Source of the DNA: Sipunculus nudus | Taxonomy: Eukaryota; Annelida; Sipuncula; Golfingiida; Sipunculidae | Direction of reading: 5' to 3' | Assembly: GCA_026874595.1 (NCBI GenBank) | Contig: CM049318.1 | Coordinates: 25,942,956-26,006,955 of the forward strand | DNA: 64,000 nucleotides | In this document: piece by piece, positions 13,119 through 24,244 of the stretch | Numbering within the stretch: the stretch's first letter is position 1 | Layout of the letters: every line of letters begins with the position of its first letter | Program-made: the position numbers and the translations under genes | Notes under the pieces: generated by a model | The model's input: the letters and a program-made list of their open reading frames with translations, nothing else | What the model was told of the DNA's origin: nothing | Databases searched by the model: none

Positions 13119-13157
13119 CTTGTAAGACTTGCTCCTTGATGAAAATGCTTGGTGTAA
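13004..13157 (-). CDS. Ly6 gene, exon with start codon and signal peptide
   Basis: The exon appears to begin after the pyrimidine-rich acceptor CTGTTTTTTTAAG (exon from 13157). The ATG is at 13118-13116 and the donor is ACAG|GTAACT at 13004/13003. Coding residues 1-38 contain the signal peptide. I chose this ATG because it starts the hydrophobic core directly; later in-frame ATGs (residues 6 and 13) would shorten it. Confidence 0.8.
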
Positions 13158-13159
13158 CT

Positions 13160-16100
13160 TAAAAAAACAGACCTTATTATCATACTAGTAACAAAGAATG
13201 CAGTTGACATGGCTAGAGACGCATACACAAAAATATACTAGTTTTTAGTTAATCATTTATTGAAAATCGAAAGAGGATTATTTCTTATAAGAACAATGCT
13301 GCTTTTTCTCTCACTGTGATCAAGACAGTACCAACAACATACCATAATTTAGATTGTAGATACAAACATAAACAACCAACGAACCTATACTGAAAGTGTA
13401 ACAGGCCAGCGATTCATTATGTCCCAACAGAGGTTGTTTTCATGTATTTAAAATGCAGGCTTTGTTAAACTACAAACTGAGCGTCTTTTTTTTAATTACG
13501 CGGGTGCCGTGGTGGCTACGTACGTATAAGCAAAATTTTACTATTCCGTTTAATGATAGATTTGAGTGTCTGATTGCCAACATATATAATATAATTATCT
13601 CGGAAGCTTCCTCGGAAAGTGTAGAAAAGCTCATGGCTTGATACCATGTCCATTTTACTCACCAACTAATGATTTTTATATATTCCAATGAGTCCTGGCA
13701 TAGTTGTTCGACTTATCCTGGTTAAGTTATCCGAAATGTCCTGGTAATCTAATATATAACTCCTAGATCCTGCTTTGGAACAGGTCTGTCCCGAAATACC
13801 ACATCTCATACATTACCCATGTTAGTAATTCGGTCCAACCCATGCACAACCGGGCGATACCATTAATCACCGCCAGTCTACGTGACGGACAATAGACGGT
13901 TTTATGAGCCTGCAATTTGTGGACCAATCATCCACGGTTTATTAGCCAGAAAAGAAAAGTTTTCAGGTGAGTACCCGGGCCACAGCTGGAGAGAACTGCC
14001 CCTCGGGGACGTAATGCTTCCATACAGAAGTTAGCACGTGGTGGCACTCATTATGCTCTGGTCCTTGCTGTGTATGGAGCACTAGAACGTGCCGGGTCAA
14101 CACCTGAGAGGGTGAACCGGAATTCTAAGTCTTGACCCTCTGTCACCTCCCCATCTGCCGTCACCTGATGGTTTATTGGACCTTCGTTCTACGGTTACTG
14201 ATATAACTATCTGATTCACCGTGTATAAACATGATATACCTGTTATCACTGTTCCCGCATATGAATTCGTTAATATGTGGTTCTAATCTTCGAAATGTTG
14301 AAATTTTTTTTCGGGAAAGGATACATTAATTAAAAAAAAGGATAATAAATACCTAATTCTGAAACGATGATAATATACATGTATATCTGTCCTAACAACC
14401 TTACAAAAAATACATGACATATCTATTGGCCAATACTACAAAGCAAAGTTAATAATTGAATAATGTGTTGATATGTATATATAGACATAATAATTATTCG
14501 CCTACTTAACCATGTTAAAAATGGTTTGTATTATTAGACAATAATTAAAAACTCATATTCTCGAAATTTTATTAAAAAAATATAAAATCTATCAGTAAAA
14601 ACAAACTTGCTTCAGCGCCAAAAACTTAATTAGCACTTTCAAAGTTACGAACAATTCAGGTTGAGCTGGCTTCGTTTTATTGATTCGCTTTTATTGAGGC
14701 GTTAAAGCGGATTGTTACGCATGGAATTAGTCAAGCCTCTCTTGGCGGCTGCATTGAGGTTAAGCTCCTAATTTAGAGGCTTCAGTTATGCAATTACCCT
14801 ACCGTCTCACGCAGATTTTATTGAGTCTATATACCACTTACACGAGATGCCATTTACTTCCGCGTTCGTGAACTGGTAAAGTTATCGTTACCTTCCCAGC
14901 TGCTTAGTATTTTACCAAATAGTGACACTTCCCAAATAGTGCACGCCTAACTCTTGTGAAATTATATCTTGACCAATTTCCGATACCACTGCGGCTTTAT
15001 ATAAATTAATTGTCTTGTTTATTATAAAGGGTGACATAAATGTGCACATTTAACAATTATCTTGGTCCATTTCAAACACGCGAATACCAAGCTGCGTCAA
15101 AAGACGTATCCAATGTCTTTTTTACAAAAGTAACTCTCGGGTATTTGTTACAGAATTTGACGTGGTCCATTTTCTATCCCACTTCAGGTTTTAATAACGC
15201 CTGTGATGTTGAAGTGGCAAATTTATCATGGGTTATTTGGTATACAAATCACGGTGTATATTCAAAGTGTGTTGATTTTACAGTAGCAGCTGTGTGCGTG
15301 AGATGGCAAATCTGCCAAGGTTTATCTGACAATAAACCGTTCTATTTATGATACAGTCCGTATGTCACGAGTCGTTCTACTATACATGTATATCTAGAGT
15401 GTATATTTAGATTTAATAGAATAATAAGTCTATTAATGTATCTTACTAGTATTATTTCATATTTTAACCTATATGGGCGAGCTATGATATAAATTTCATC
15501 GTCAGTTTCGTTTGATATTTTATTCTACCTGTTTATGTATACTAAACATAAACAGGTAGAATAAATTCTGCATGTCACGAGTAAATGTCCAAAAAGGTTT
15601 TGTTTTCATGTTTTTTTTTTGTTTTTTTTTTATGGGTTTTTTTTCTCTCGTTTCCGATGGGTTTTAACACCAGTAATGGGCAAATTCTGTTCTGTATAAA
15701 TTATATGTAAATAAAGTTGTATTTGAAACATTTTCAGATTCATGATAGCTGATTTATAATTAGAAAAGTGGAAAATTGAATTTCATTGTTCTGTAATGTT
15801 TCGCTTGTATATATCATCTTTTTTAATAACACGGTAAGTCGTACATGGAAGTAAAGCTTGTGGATCACACAACCAATACTGTCAGTTCTGTCTAGAAGTA
15901 TGTATTATATAATCACATATAGCTTGCTTTAATCCAAAAAGTTGCATATTGTTATACAGATAGGTATTTAAAGATCAATGTCAGATTCTATATTGGTCAT
16001 TGATTCTATTACTAATTATATTATAATATAAACGTATCAAACATCAATGAGAAATGGACAAAAATTCATAACAGTGCTATAACCCAAAAATAACATTAAA

Positions 16101-16460
16101 AGAAACGCAGATATTGTGGAGGCGGTACCAGTCTAATATCGAGCTGCATGTGCATGAATATTTATAATAATCCAAAGCTATGTATATAAATCCGCATGCT
16201 GCCTCTGACGGATTTCGAAAATATAAAGATAAAAAGCATGAAGTCCTTTGTTCATGTAGTGGAAAACATAGATGTGGACAAAGGATGACAAAGGCATATA
16301 CATCTTTAGTGTACCACTAAACTGGCAAAAGAGACACGCTTGCACAGTGGCGGATATTTAATAATTACATTGCCCATACGGATGTTAAGATCATCTTATG
16401 TCAGGTTTGCCATATTCACAGATCTGACAAGAGTCCGCTCAATATTCTTTGTATTATGGT
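13160..16460. other. proposed Ly6 first intron: non-coding, with one perfect hairpin
   Basis: This contains no recognised exon. A GC-richer patch lies at about 13820-14180, including a CCAAT motif (GACCAATCATCC near 13921), and a perfect 20-bp hairpin lies at 15519-15565. An open frame of 103 codons at 15040-15351 has no family resemblance. Confidence 0.4.
15519..15565. repeat. perfect inverted repeat, 20-bp arms and 7-bp loop
   Basis: Arms 15519-15538 and 15546-15565 are exact reverse complements (starting TTTATTCTACC), separated by ATACTAA. It is too short for a typical microRNA precursor and no flanking paired extension is evident. Confidence 0.9.
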
Positions 16461-16467
16461 ATTATTA

Positions 16468-16801
16468 GGCCAAAATATAAAAGGTATGGTTCTCAGGCAC
16501 CGCCCGCATCAATTTAAAACCCCCCGCATCAAAAATTTTTATTTTGATTTTCCAAAGTAAGTTACCAATTTTGAACTACAGCCACTCGAATATTTCTTTC
16601 AAGAAGATAAAATCATACACTTTCCTTTGTTATGTAGTACGTTTACTTGTTAAGCAAAATAAATATGTTATTATCATGCTTTTCCCTTATCATTTGACAT
16701 TTTTATCAAACATACCAAAAAAAAATAAAAATAAAAAAACCGCCCGCCAGCATTGATTTCTGAAAAAAGTGCCTGAGAACCATACCTTTTTTATTTTGGC
16801 C
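16468..16801. mobile_element. PIF/Harbinger-like MITE with TTA target duplication, copy 2
   Basis: The element begins GGCCAAAATATAAAAGG and ends with the inverted form TTTTTTATTTTGGCC. Inside each end lies AGGTATGGTTCTCAGGCAC. It is flanked by TTA on both sides (16465-16467 and 16802-16804). A TTA/TAA 3-bp duplication with GGCC termini fits the PIF/Harbinger superfamily. At 334 bp it has no transposase. It shares termini with the copy at about 868-1126. Confidence 0.75.
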
Positions 16802-17722
16802 TTACAGGCAATTCCTAAAACTATAACAAGTTTTAACAAGTTCCAGACCGTGAGTGCTTCATAATTAAACGAATGGTTCCTTTGATACTAAGATCATGGG
16901 ATTTTCACTTCACTTATCCGATAGTGCTTATAATCCTAACTTGTTCTAATATACTCTGACTGAGTACCAAATGAGTAATTGTGGCTAATTAGAGTAGATT
17001 TGAATAGATTAAGAGTAGGTATAACCGCTGAGTGCATCAATCTGAGCGGATCAGAGTAATTAGGAAAGGCCCCATACCAACATAGCAATCAACACGATAC
17101 CCATACACTGTAAGGTTCCAGGATTAATATGTTTTTGCTGCTTCGCACCAGTTTTTGTTGGTATCTTCCACGTTTATTAAAAGATATGAATGTTATTTTT
17201 CAATGTTACTTTTGCAAGTTGCGCGCCTAGCTATTTAAAAGCAAATCGTTTTCTCCTCCAAATCAATTCTATGAATGCCCCATTTTCGTTCATCAATATA
17301 ATGCCTGATATCATGATAGTAACATTATATCATCAAAGACATTATCATTATGTTAATTTGATAACATAAAAAAATACAGATATCCATGAATGCAGAAACT
17401 CGATGTCGTCATTTATTTGTGGCACTAGCATTATCATGTGTAAGTTGTAAGGTCTTATCTCCGCAGGTTTAAAATAAAGGCATAAACAATAATGTCAGAA
17501 AAATTCCTTCAGGAGATGCCTCATGTATGGTTTGTGTGGCACGATATATACCTATTGTCAATAAAGAAATTTGGGCTCCTAAATTACAATTACTAATAAC
17601 TGTGGGAACGTAACTTAGATTACTGAGCAATCGGAGAACAAACAACACTAAATGTGTAAGAGGAATTATAAGTACTCTCTCATGATTTTCAAATACTGAA
17701 GACTGATTATAAAGATACTCAC

Positions 17723-17825
17723 TAGTTATATAAGTATACAGGTGTTCTTGATGACAGTCTCTCACAGCACCGCTCGTTCACAGTAGTGTATATGTAGCAG
17801 TGTCCTCTTGTGTCCACTCCGGAAT
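17723..17825 (-). other. candidate 5' untranslated first exon of the Ly6 gene
   Basis: On the minus strand a TATA box is followed about 30 bases later by sequence ending in the strong donor ACTA|GTGAGTATC (donor at 17722). This would splice across about 4.6 kb to the acceptor before the Ly6 start exon at 13157. No other minus-strand gene lies between. The link is inference from position and splice signals only. Confidence 0.4.
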
Positions 17826-17849
17826 GAATCAGCCTGGCCTGACCTCCAG

Positions 17850-17857
17850 TATTTATA
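17850..17857 (-). promoter_or_regulatory. TATA box (TATAAATA), candidate Ly6 promoter
   Basis: The minus strand reads GTATAAATACTGG here, a near-consensus metazoan TATA box, in a locally GC-richer stretch. The spacing to the candidate first exon (start about 17822-17825) is the usual 25-32 bases. Confidence 0.45.
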
Positions 17858-17869
17858 CATGATCAGGTA

Positions 17870-19840
17870 TGATTTACCTGGCGTTGTAGCCAGAGCGTGG
17901 TCACTGTGGAGTGTTTATACAACACGTTACTGTGACCCAAGCCAGCAGCGGGATGACCACTAATGTTTATTCAGCAATCGACCTGAACCAAACTGGACGG
18001 CGGGCCCGCGGCCAAGTACAAAGCCAATATTACAGAGGACTACAACTTTGATGTTTGACTTCAGAGAACTTACAGGAGTAATGTTTGTGGGCTTTATGCT
18101 ATTGTGCTGACTGTCTCAGCCTAAGGAACTGAACCGTGGATAATTATGAGGCCTGTATCACGATTGGAATTTTAGTGACCCATAATATAATGAGTATATA
18201 ATGATGCACCTTAATCCCAAAGAACGCATTCATATGAATTTCAATAAATGATTCAAGGACCAATCTAGTTTTTCCATTGAAAAAAGTCCTTACCATTATA
18301 TATATATATATCCCGACACATTCTTATTACATATTCTAATCACATATATTTATAACATAATTATTTTTACCATAACACAAAGGAAAGTTTAATTTTCATA
18401 TGGAATGCAATGCAAATTAAAATCAGGAGCCGTTACTTATGTCATTTCTAAACTTAAAGAACGACTAAACCTTGTAATGATAGAGATTAAGAACTCACAG
18501 GACTCATGCAAACATATTTATTGAAAAAGAAATACAATAGGCTAAGGCCCAGGAAAGCTAACAAGAAGATGTATATACTAGTATACAGAAAGCCGGTTAT
18601 AAAAAAACTACATGTTTTTACATTAAATGACATGATTCGTTATATTTGATAAAAAAAATATACCAAGTAAACCTACAGAGGCCAAAACGGGTCAAGATTT
18701 TTTACTTTACAGAACATTATTTAGCTTTATGTCGTTGTGTTCACGCTTACGTGTGAACCGTATTATAACTGAATGATTAGATAACTTGCATGGGAACTCC
18801 ATCAAATATATAGGTATATATGTGTATTAGATATATATATGAGTGTGTGTGATTTTTTTTTTCAATTATAGTTGTGAATTATATCAAACGCGTTAATCAG
18901 ATAAATAAGCGTGAATACGTACGCAAAAACCAGATTTTAAGAACTATACTTTAACATGTAAGCATTTCTAAAACTTTCTTATAGACCTCTTATTATCAAT
19001 TTTCCATTTGATCATACACAACTAGAACTATAAACTTTGTGAGGATTTCCAGAATGAAGATAAAGCAGACACGGCAATGTTATGCATGTATTAGTTCACA
19101 TATATAAAGTGTTGTGTAAAAATTTAAGAAAATCATTAAATTATTGATATTATTAAAGACCTAGTATAGTGTGTCATAATTGATTTTGTTTAGATATTTT
19201 CTTATTCTTCTAGTTATGGTCGATATCCTTTAAAATATTATTCTACATGTCATAAATGCTGCACTGTATGGGAAATTGGGTTAAGTAGTTTTGGATTATA
19301 ATATTTTGTCACATACTGTCCATGCATCTTCGCTTACACTCTGTAGTGTTCCTTAATAAGAGGAAAAACACTCAGCGACTTTATTAGATTTTTTATTGCA
19401 ATGTTCGTTCAGTATTGTTAATTTATTAGAATTAATTATTTAGATTTCATATGTGGTCGTGTACTTTTATTATTTACGCATGTGTGTCTAATGTTTACAT
19501 GAAGGAGAGAGAGACAGGCAGAAAGGGAGAGTTGAAATGGAACGAAGCTCATTTTTATTTTTAATTGTAGAAATGCGTAACAGACATCTGCTCAATAACT
19601 CTGAATTATAAACCTTTAATATATTTTGACTGGTATCAATACTCTGCATATAAAACATGAACCTCGTTTGCATAGCTTTAACTTCCAGTAATTAACCTGA
19701 AACTCCATTAATTGAGTGGATCAGAGCAGATCTGTATTGTGCACAGTCTGCTCTCATTGTTAAAGTTGTTTAAGCGCGAGGAATCCCTTTGGTGAACTCA
19801 ACAAGTATTAGTATGACGAGTGGAACACGACCTTGGGGGG
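17870..19840. other. non-coding sequence, nothing recognised
   Basis: GC-richer between 17870 and 18120 (upstream flank of the candidate TATA promoter), then AT-rich. Short TA runs occur at 18298-18311 and 18825-18840. No exon or repeat terminus was identified. Confidence 0.4.
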
Positions 19841-19845
19841 GGGGC

Positions 19846-19849
<4 letters not shown>

Positions 19850-19910
<61 letters not shown>
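19850..19910. repeat. (CT)n microsatellite
   Basis: About 30 uninterrupted TC/CT dinucleotides follow a G-run (19836-19844). Confidence 0.98.
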
Positions 19911-19913
<3 letters not shown>

Positions 19914-20183
19914 CCTATATAAATATTTTTGGCCCAACCCGTCACCAGACTATTTCGTGCCTTGCACAGTTAAGGGCACATGATTATATGATCATATTTC
20001 CCTTTGGTAGATATTGTAGGCCTAACTTAATATTTAAAATAAAATTCACAGAGGAATAAGTGGCAGAAGTATAATAAATTTAAAATTTAAGTATCCCTGC
20101 ATTTTCTGGGTGATATATGATATATGTCCCATATTAAGCCGTAATATTTGATTTAAAAAAATACATTGTACCTCAAACAAGTC

Positions 20184-20593
20184 AATATGTTTAACTTTAT
20201 GGTAAGTGAATGACATTCTGCCAATCAATTTAAAGTTTGACAAAAATATCGATATTTATATATGTTCTGGTGACGGCATCTGTTTGCAAAAATAGTCCGT
20301 GATTCATATTTTATTGCTGATATTAGGTCTGTATAAAAATATTTTATTTAGGTAGCGTCTTATTTACTGGAAGCAAATGCGATTAATAATTTTTTGTTTA
20401 ATTTTTTATATAGGTATTTCTTGTTCAATTGGTTGCGCAATCGCCAGGGGCGCACTGTCATTTTATTGAACGGCGCTGCCATCTGGCGACAGAAATACAA
20501 ACATGTTCTCTTAACCGGGCAGCCACAAGTGAGGAAACAAAAAAGTCAGAAAGTTTCATTATTACAGGTACGATCCTTTATTGATAATACTCA
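20184..20593. repeat. tandem duplication unit A (410 bp), uninterrupted
   Basis: The sequence from AATATGTTTAACTTTATGG to TAATACTCAA is repeated directly afterwards as unit B (20594-20871 plus 23227 to about 23354), with the Mutator-like element inserted inside unit B. Unit A retains the undisturbed insertion site: CATTTTATT followed by GAACGGCGCTGCC near 20458-20480. It differs from unit B only by scattered substitutions and a few short indels. Confidence 0.9.
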
Positions 20594-20871
20594 AATATGT
20601 TTAACTTTATGGTAAGTGAATGACATTCTGCCAATCAAAGTTTGACAAAAACATCGATATTTATATGTTCTGGTGACGGCATCTGTTTGCAAAAAATAGT
20701 CTGTGATTCATATTTTATTGCTGATATTAGGTCTGTATAAAAATATTTTATTTAGGTAGCGTCTTATTTACTGGAAGCAAATGCGATTAATAATTTTTTG
20801 TTTATTTTTTTATATAGGTATTTCTTGTTCAATTGGTTGCGCAATCGCCAGGGGCGCACTGTCATTTTATT
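20594..20871. repeat. tandem duplication unit B, left part (split by insertion)
   Basis: This repeats 20184-20466 with few differences, ending in the target duplication CATTTTATT (20863-20871). Its right part resumes at 23218. Confidence 0.9.
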
Positions 20872-20884
20872 GGTTGTTACTAAA

Positions 20885-20921
20885 ACGCGTGCACGCATGC
20901 GTGCACGCGCGCGTGCACGCA
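20885..20921. other. 37-bp alternating purine-pyrimidine tract in left MULE terminus
   Basis: From ACGCGTGCACGC onwards the bases alternate purine/pyrimidine without a break for 37 positions. Such CG/CA-rich tracts can adopt left-handed Z-DNA. The matching right-terminus tract is at 23168-23204. Confidence 0.85.
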
Positions 20922-22501
20922 GATTCACACTGTTTAAAAATATGCTAAAACGCGTGCGGCCCTGGGTGCGGAAGGTGTACAAATTAACTTAAATTTTGCA
21001 AAAATCAACTTAATTATTATAAATTATCAAAATACCATAGTCAAGGGCATGATGAAAGTAATTATTCAACTACAACCAAATTTGTTTTCGATCGTTTTAC
21101 CGCATGGGGTCCTGGACTGCAGCAAGATACTTCCGGGATTGTTACATCTAAAACATTAAATTTTTTGACATCTTTAATTTTTTTTAAGTATTCCGCCTGC
21201 AGTTAGTCCCGTTCTTTCTATGATTATGGATGAATGTGTATTTAAGAGTTTTTAAAGGCCTATTTACAATATTTAACGCAAATTGTAAACAAAGGAAATA
21301 TTCTGTAATATAAAGGGAAAGTATACTTTTAGAGAAAAAGATTATATAATGAAAGATGGTATTGCTTGAGAGTTTATTTTTCTCCTTAGTTGACTTTAAC
21401 GGCTTAATTTTTTTTTTGTTTATAAAGTTATTCATAACGTTGATGACGTCGCCAAGAAAACGTTGCACTTCAGCATTTACTTGAGCATTTTGGTCATACA
21501 TATTACATATATTGGATATAAAACTCTACAAGCCTTATCCATTATATTAATCTTTCCTTATTATAGATTAACAAAATTTTGGAAAAATGCGTTCAAGATA
21601 GTAAAATAACCCTTTAAACTCCCTCTTAAACACACATTTACCCATTTATAATAATAAATACATAAGTGAAATATACAATCATATCAATTTCTTCAAGTAC
21701 CGTTTAATTAAAAAAAAAATGATATATCCAGCACCAAGAGTCAAAGAATTACTGAATGGTAACTAAAATTGCAATAATAAAATTTAAAAAAAAAGGATAT
21801 ATACACACTTGCATACGGATGGTGTACATTATTATAATTATTATTATTAACGAACGTAAATATTTATGGGGGGATTGTCATGTACACCGTGTTTAGACAA
21901 TTTCTTAAAGTACAAATTAAATGTATTTCTGGGTGATATTCAATGTTTAGGGTTAGAGAAATTCATTTGAAGATCACTGTTTGTTATTATAACTAATATT
22001 CTAGTGGTCAAGAATAACTTGCATAAAAATTGCATAATAAAACAAATAAACACAAACGTATCACACAACTCTTTATTGTAGCAAACATTCTCGGCCAAAG
22101 TAACAACAATACAAAAACTTAAAATACACAAAATAACAGGAACTCGCTAAGTTTCATATAAATAATTATATCACTTAATTATTTCAAGAAGAATATTTGA
22201 TGTGTCTGTTTTTTAAATGAAAAAAAGTATATGCTAGAGTCACAAAGAGGCGATTTTGTAAAAGCCCATCCTGCTTACTTTAAAACATATATTTGAATTA
22301 TTTTTTCCCTGCGCTTGGCTATGCCCATTTACATCTTACACAAATTTATTTTGCAATAAATTATATTAAAAATATATCTGGTAGATAAATTTATATATAC
22401 TTAAAATTTGACATAAGTTCACCACGGGTATATTTCTAATTCTCTTAGAAAAAAACAACAAATATCAAATAAAAAGTAATAAGATAAATAATTTAAAATT
22501 T

Positions 22502-23050
22502 GTTCTAAATGTCAGGAGGTGAACATAGCCAGGATTTAAATTAATATAAAACTGATTTATTGGTCCTCTTAATGCTGTAAGCTACAAATTTTGTATGTTG
22601 AATCGGTATTTACGAGGCCTGATAACATGAATTCATGATAAAATACGTATTTTTTTATTTAAAAATTGTATTTTTTTACACATTCAATTACCATTTACAA
22701 TAAAACTATACAAAAACACAATAAATGAAACTAAAATAGAATATGAACTTAGCGTATATGAATCTTTCAGTCAAATCAATAGGGTATTACTTGTATGATG
22801 ACCTGTAATGTCTTTTACTAAGACGGTGTTCTAAATGTCAGGAAGTGAACATAGCCAGGATTTAAATTAATATAAAACTGATTTATTGATAACATGGATT
22901 CATGATAAAATACGTATTTTTTTATTTAAAAATTGTATTTTTTACACATTCAATTACCATTTACAATTAAACTATACAAAAAGACAATAAATCTTTCAGT
23001 CAAATCAATAGGGTATTACTTGTATGATGACATGTAATATGTCTTTCACT
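22502..23050. repeat. tandem duplication inside the MULE
   Basis: The block beginning GTTCTAAATGTCAGGA is found at 22502-22827 and again at 22828 to about 23050. The second copy lacks two internal segments (about 60 and 40 bp) present in the first. Confidence 0.85.
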
Positions 23051-23167
23051 ATGACAGTGTGGTAATATACAAGATTTAAGTTGATTTATGCTTGATTTAA
23101 GTTCATTTGTACACCGTCCGCACTTTTGGCCGCACGCATTTTAGTAGGTTTGTTAACAGTGGAAATC

Positions 23168-23204
23168 TGCGTGCATGTGTGCGTGCATGCATGCGTGCAC
23201 GCGT
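23168..23204. other. 37-bp alternating purine-pyrimidine tract in right MULE terminus
   Basis: An unbroken pyrimidine/purine alternation (TGCGTGCATGTG and onward) mirrors the tract at 20885-20921, with several CG to CA/TG changes consistent with decay of methylated CpG. Confidence 0.85.
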
Positions 23205-23217
23205 TCTAGTAACAACC

Positions 23218-23354
23218 CATTTTATTGAACGGCGCTGCCATCTGGCGACAGAAATACAAACATGTTCTCTTAACCAGGCAGCCACAAGTGAGGAAACAAA
23301 AAAGTCAGAAAGTTTCATTATTACAGGTACGATCCTTTATTGATAATACTCAAA
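23218..23354. repeat. tandem duplication unit B, right part
   Basis: This resumes at the second CATTTTATT copy and matches 20458-20596 almost perfectly, ending at ATACTCAAAT. It shows that the MULE inserted after the duplication. Confidence 0.9.
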
Positions 23355-23691
23355 TTGACACCAGTCACATTACACTTCAGATGAAGCTGTATTTGATTAC
23401 CTAAGTCCCGAAAGACCCACCTGCCTGGCCATGAGTTTAGCAAGTTATCCTATTATCGCCCAATTCCATATGTACCTGAGCCTCAGGCTGGTGGATCACT
23501 TAGTCCATACAAGGACTCCTATATGAGTATCATGGGACATATTAGCCCTAGCACCCGTCCTCTTTTACTACGCTACGCTTTGCGAGAGCCCTAGAAGATG
23601 ATTTGAGGAAACTGGAGACATTCAACATGACAATTAAATTCTTATATTTCGTCTGAAAATTTCGTATTCGTTAGGAAATAAAGATATTTTT

Positions 23692-24244
23692 GCAGAACTA
23701 TAGAAACCGGGCTTCAGCCTACCGCCGGTACAACAGGTGTCGCATAATAAATTGTTTCCTGGAAAAGGCCGTTACATATCATTTTCCTCAGAATTCCCGT
23801 ATTTAATTTTGCTCATAGCTGGAGTTTATTATATTAGAGGAGGAGGGGTCCGGGGAACCTGGGTTCCCCGTCTGAACGGGGGTATGGGGGCTTAATTTTC
23901 CTGTTAAAATATCTAACGGTTTCCTATTTTTGCGATAGATGCCTCTCCAATCGCAGATATAAATGAACAAACTTGCTCCTGCTGGTATCTCGTCTTCACG
24001 ACTCACTTAGTAGCGTGTAGGGCTCGGCTCACTTAGTAGCGTGTAGGGCTCGTAGTCTAGAGATCGTAGCTTCTTTTTCCAATTCAGGCAACTTCAGATG
24101 CTTAGTAGTTGTTTATAAATGTTAGAAGAGTTGAGTGTAGGGACATCTACAGGGAAAAGTAGGAGTTAAAATAGGTAATGAAAGGAGACAATTTTATTTA
24201 TATGTTCCTCAACAGAAGCGAAGCCCGCGTTCTATAGTGGCTCC
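23692..24244 (+). repeat. interspersed repeat, inverted partner of 25115-25663 (left arm)
   Basis: The segment from GCAGAACTATAGAAACC to CTATAGTGGCTCC matches the reverse complement of 25115-25663 with substitutions and small indels (about 85% by eye). It contains a local hairpin (GGGGAACCTGGGTTCCCCG) and a tRNA-like stretch, GCTCACTTAGTAGCGTGTAG, which here is internally duplicated (24002-24052) and has lost box B. The two copies are probably independent insertions of one family in opposite orientation. Confidence 0.8.

Larger units (their letters stand above)
20872..23217. mobile_element. non-autonomous Mutator-like element (MULE), 2346 bp, with 9-bp target duplication
   Basis: The element starts GGTTGTTACTA and ends TAGTAACAACC. 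These ends lie in imperfect terminal inverted repeats of about 125 bp (20872 to about 20995, and 23217 down to about 23095; roughly 80% identical by eye). It is flanked by the 9-bp direct repeat CATTTTATT (20863-20871 and 23218-23226). The empty-site sequence survives in the neighbouring unit A, which proves the boundaries. Long inverted repeats plus a 9-bp duplication are the signature of the Mutator superfamily. No transposase-like frame is present inside, so movement would need an enzyme supplied in trans. The interior is AT-rich and contains its own tandem duplication. Confidence 0.85.

Noticed and set aside
15040-15351. Open frame of 103 codons on plus
   Set aside because: No recognisable protein features; length is within chance for 64 kb.
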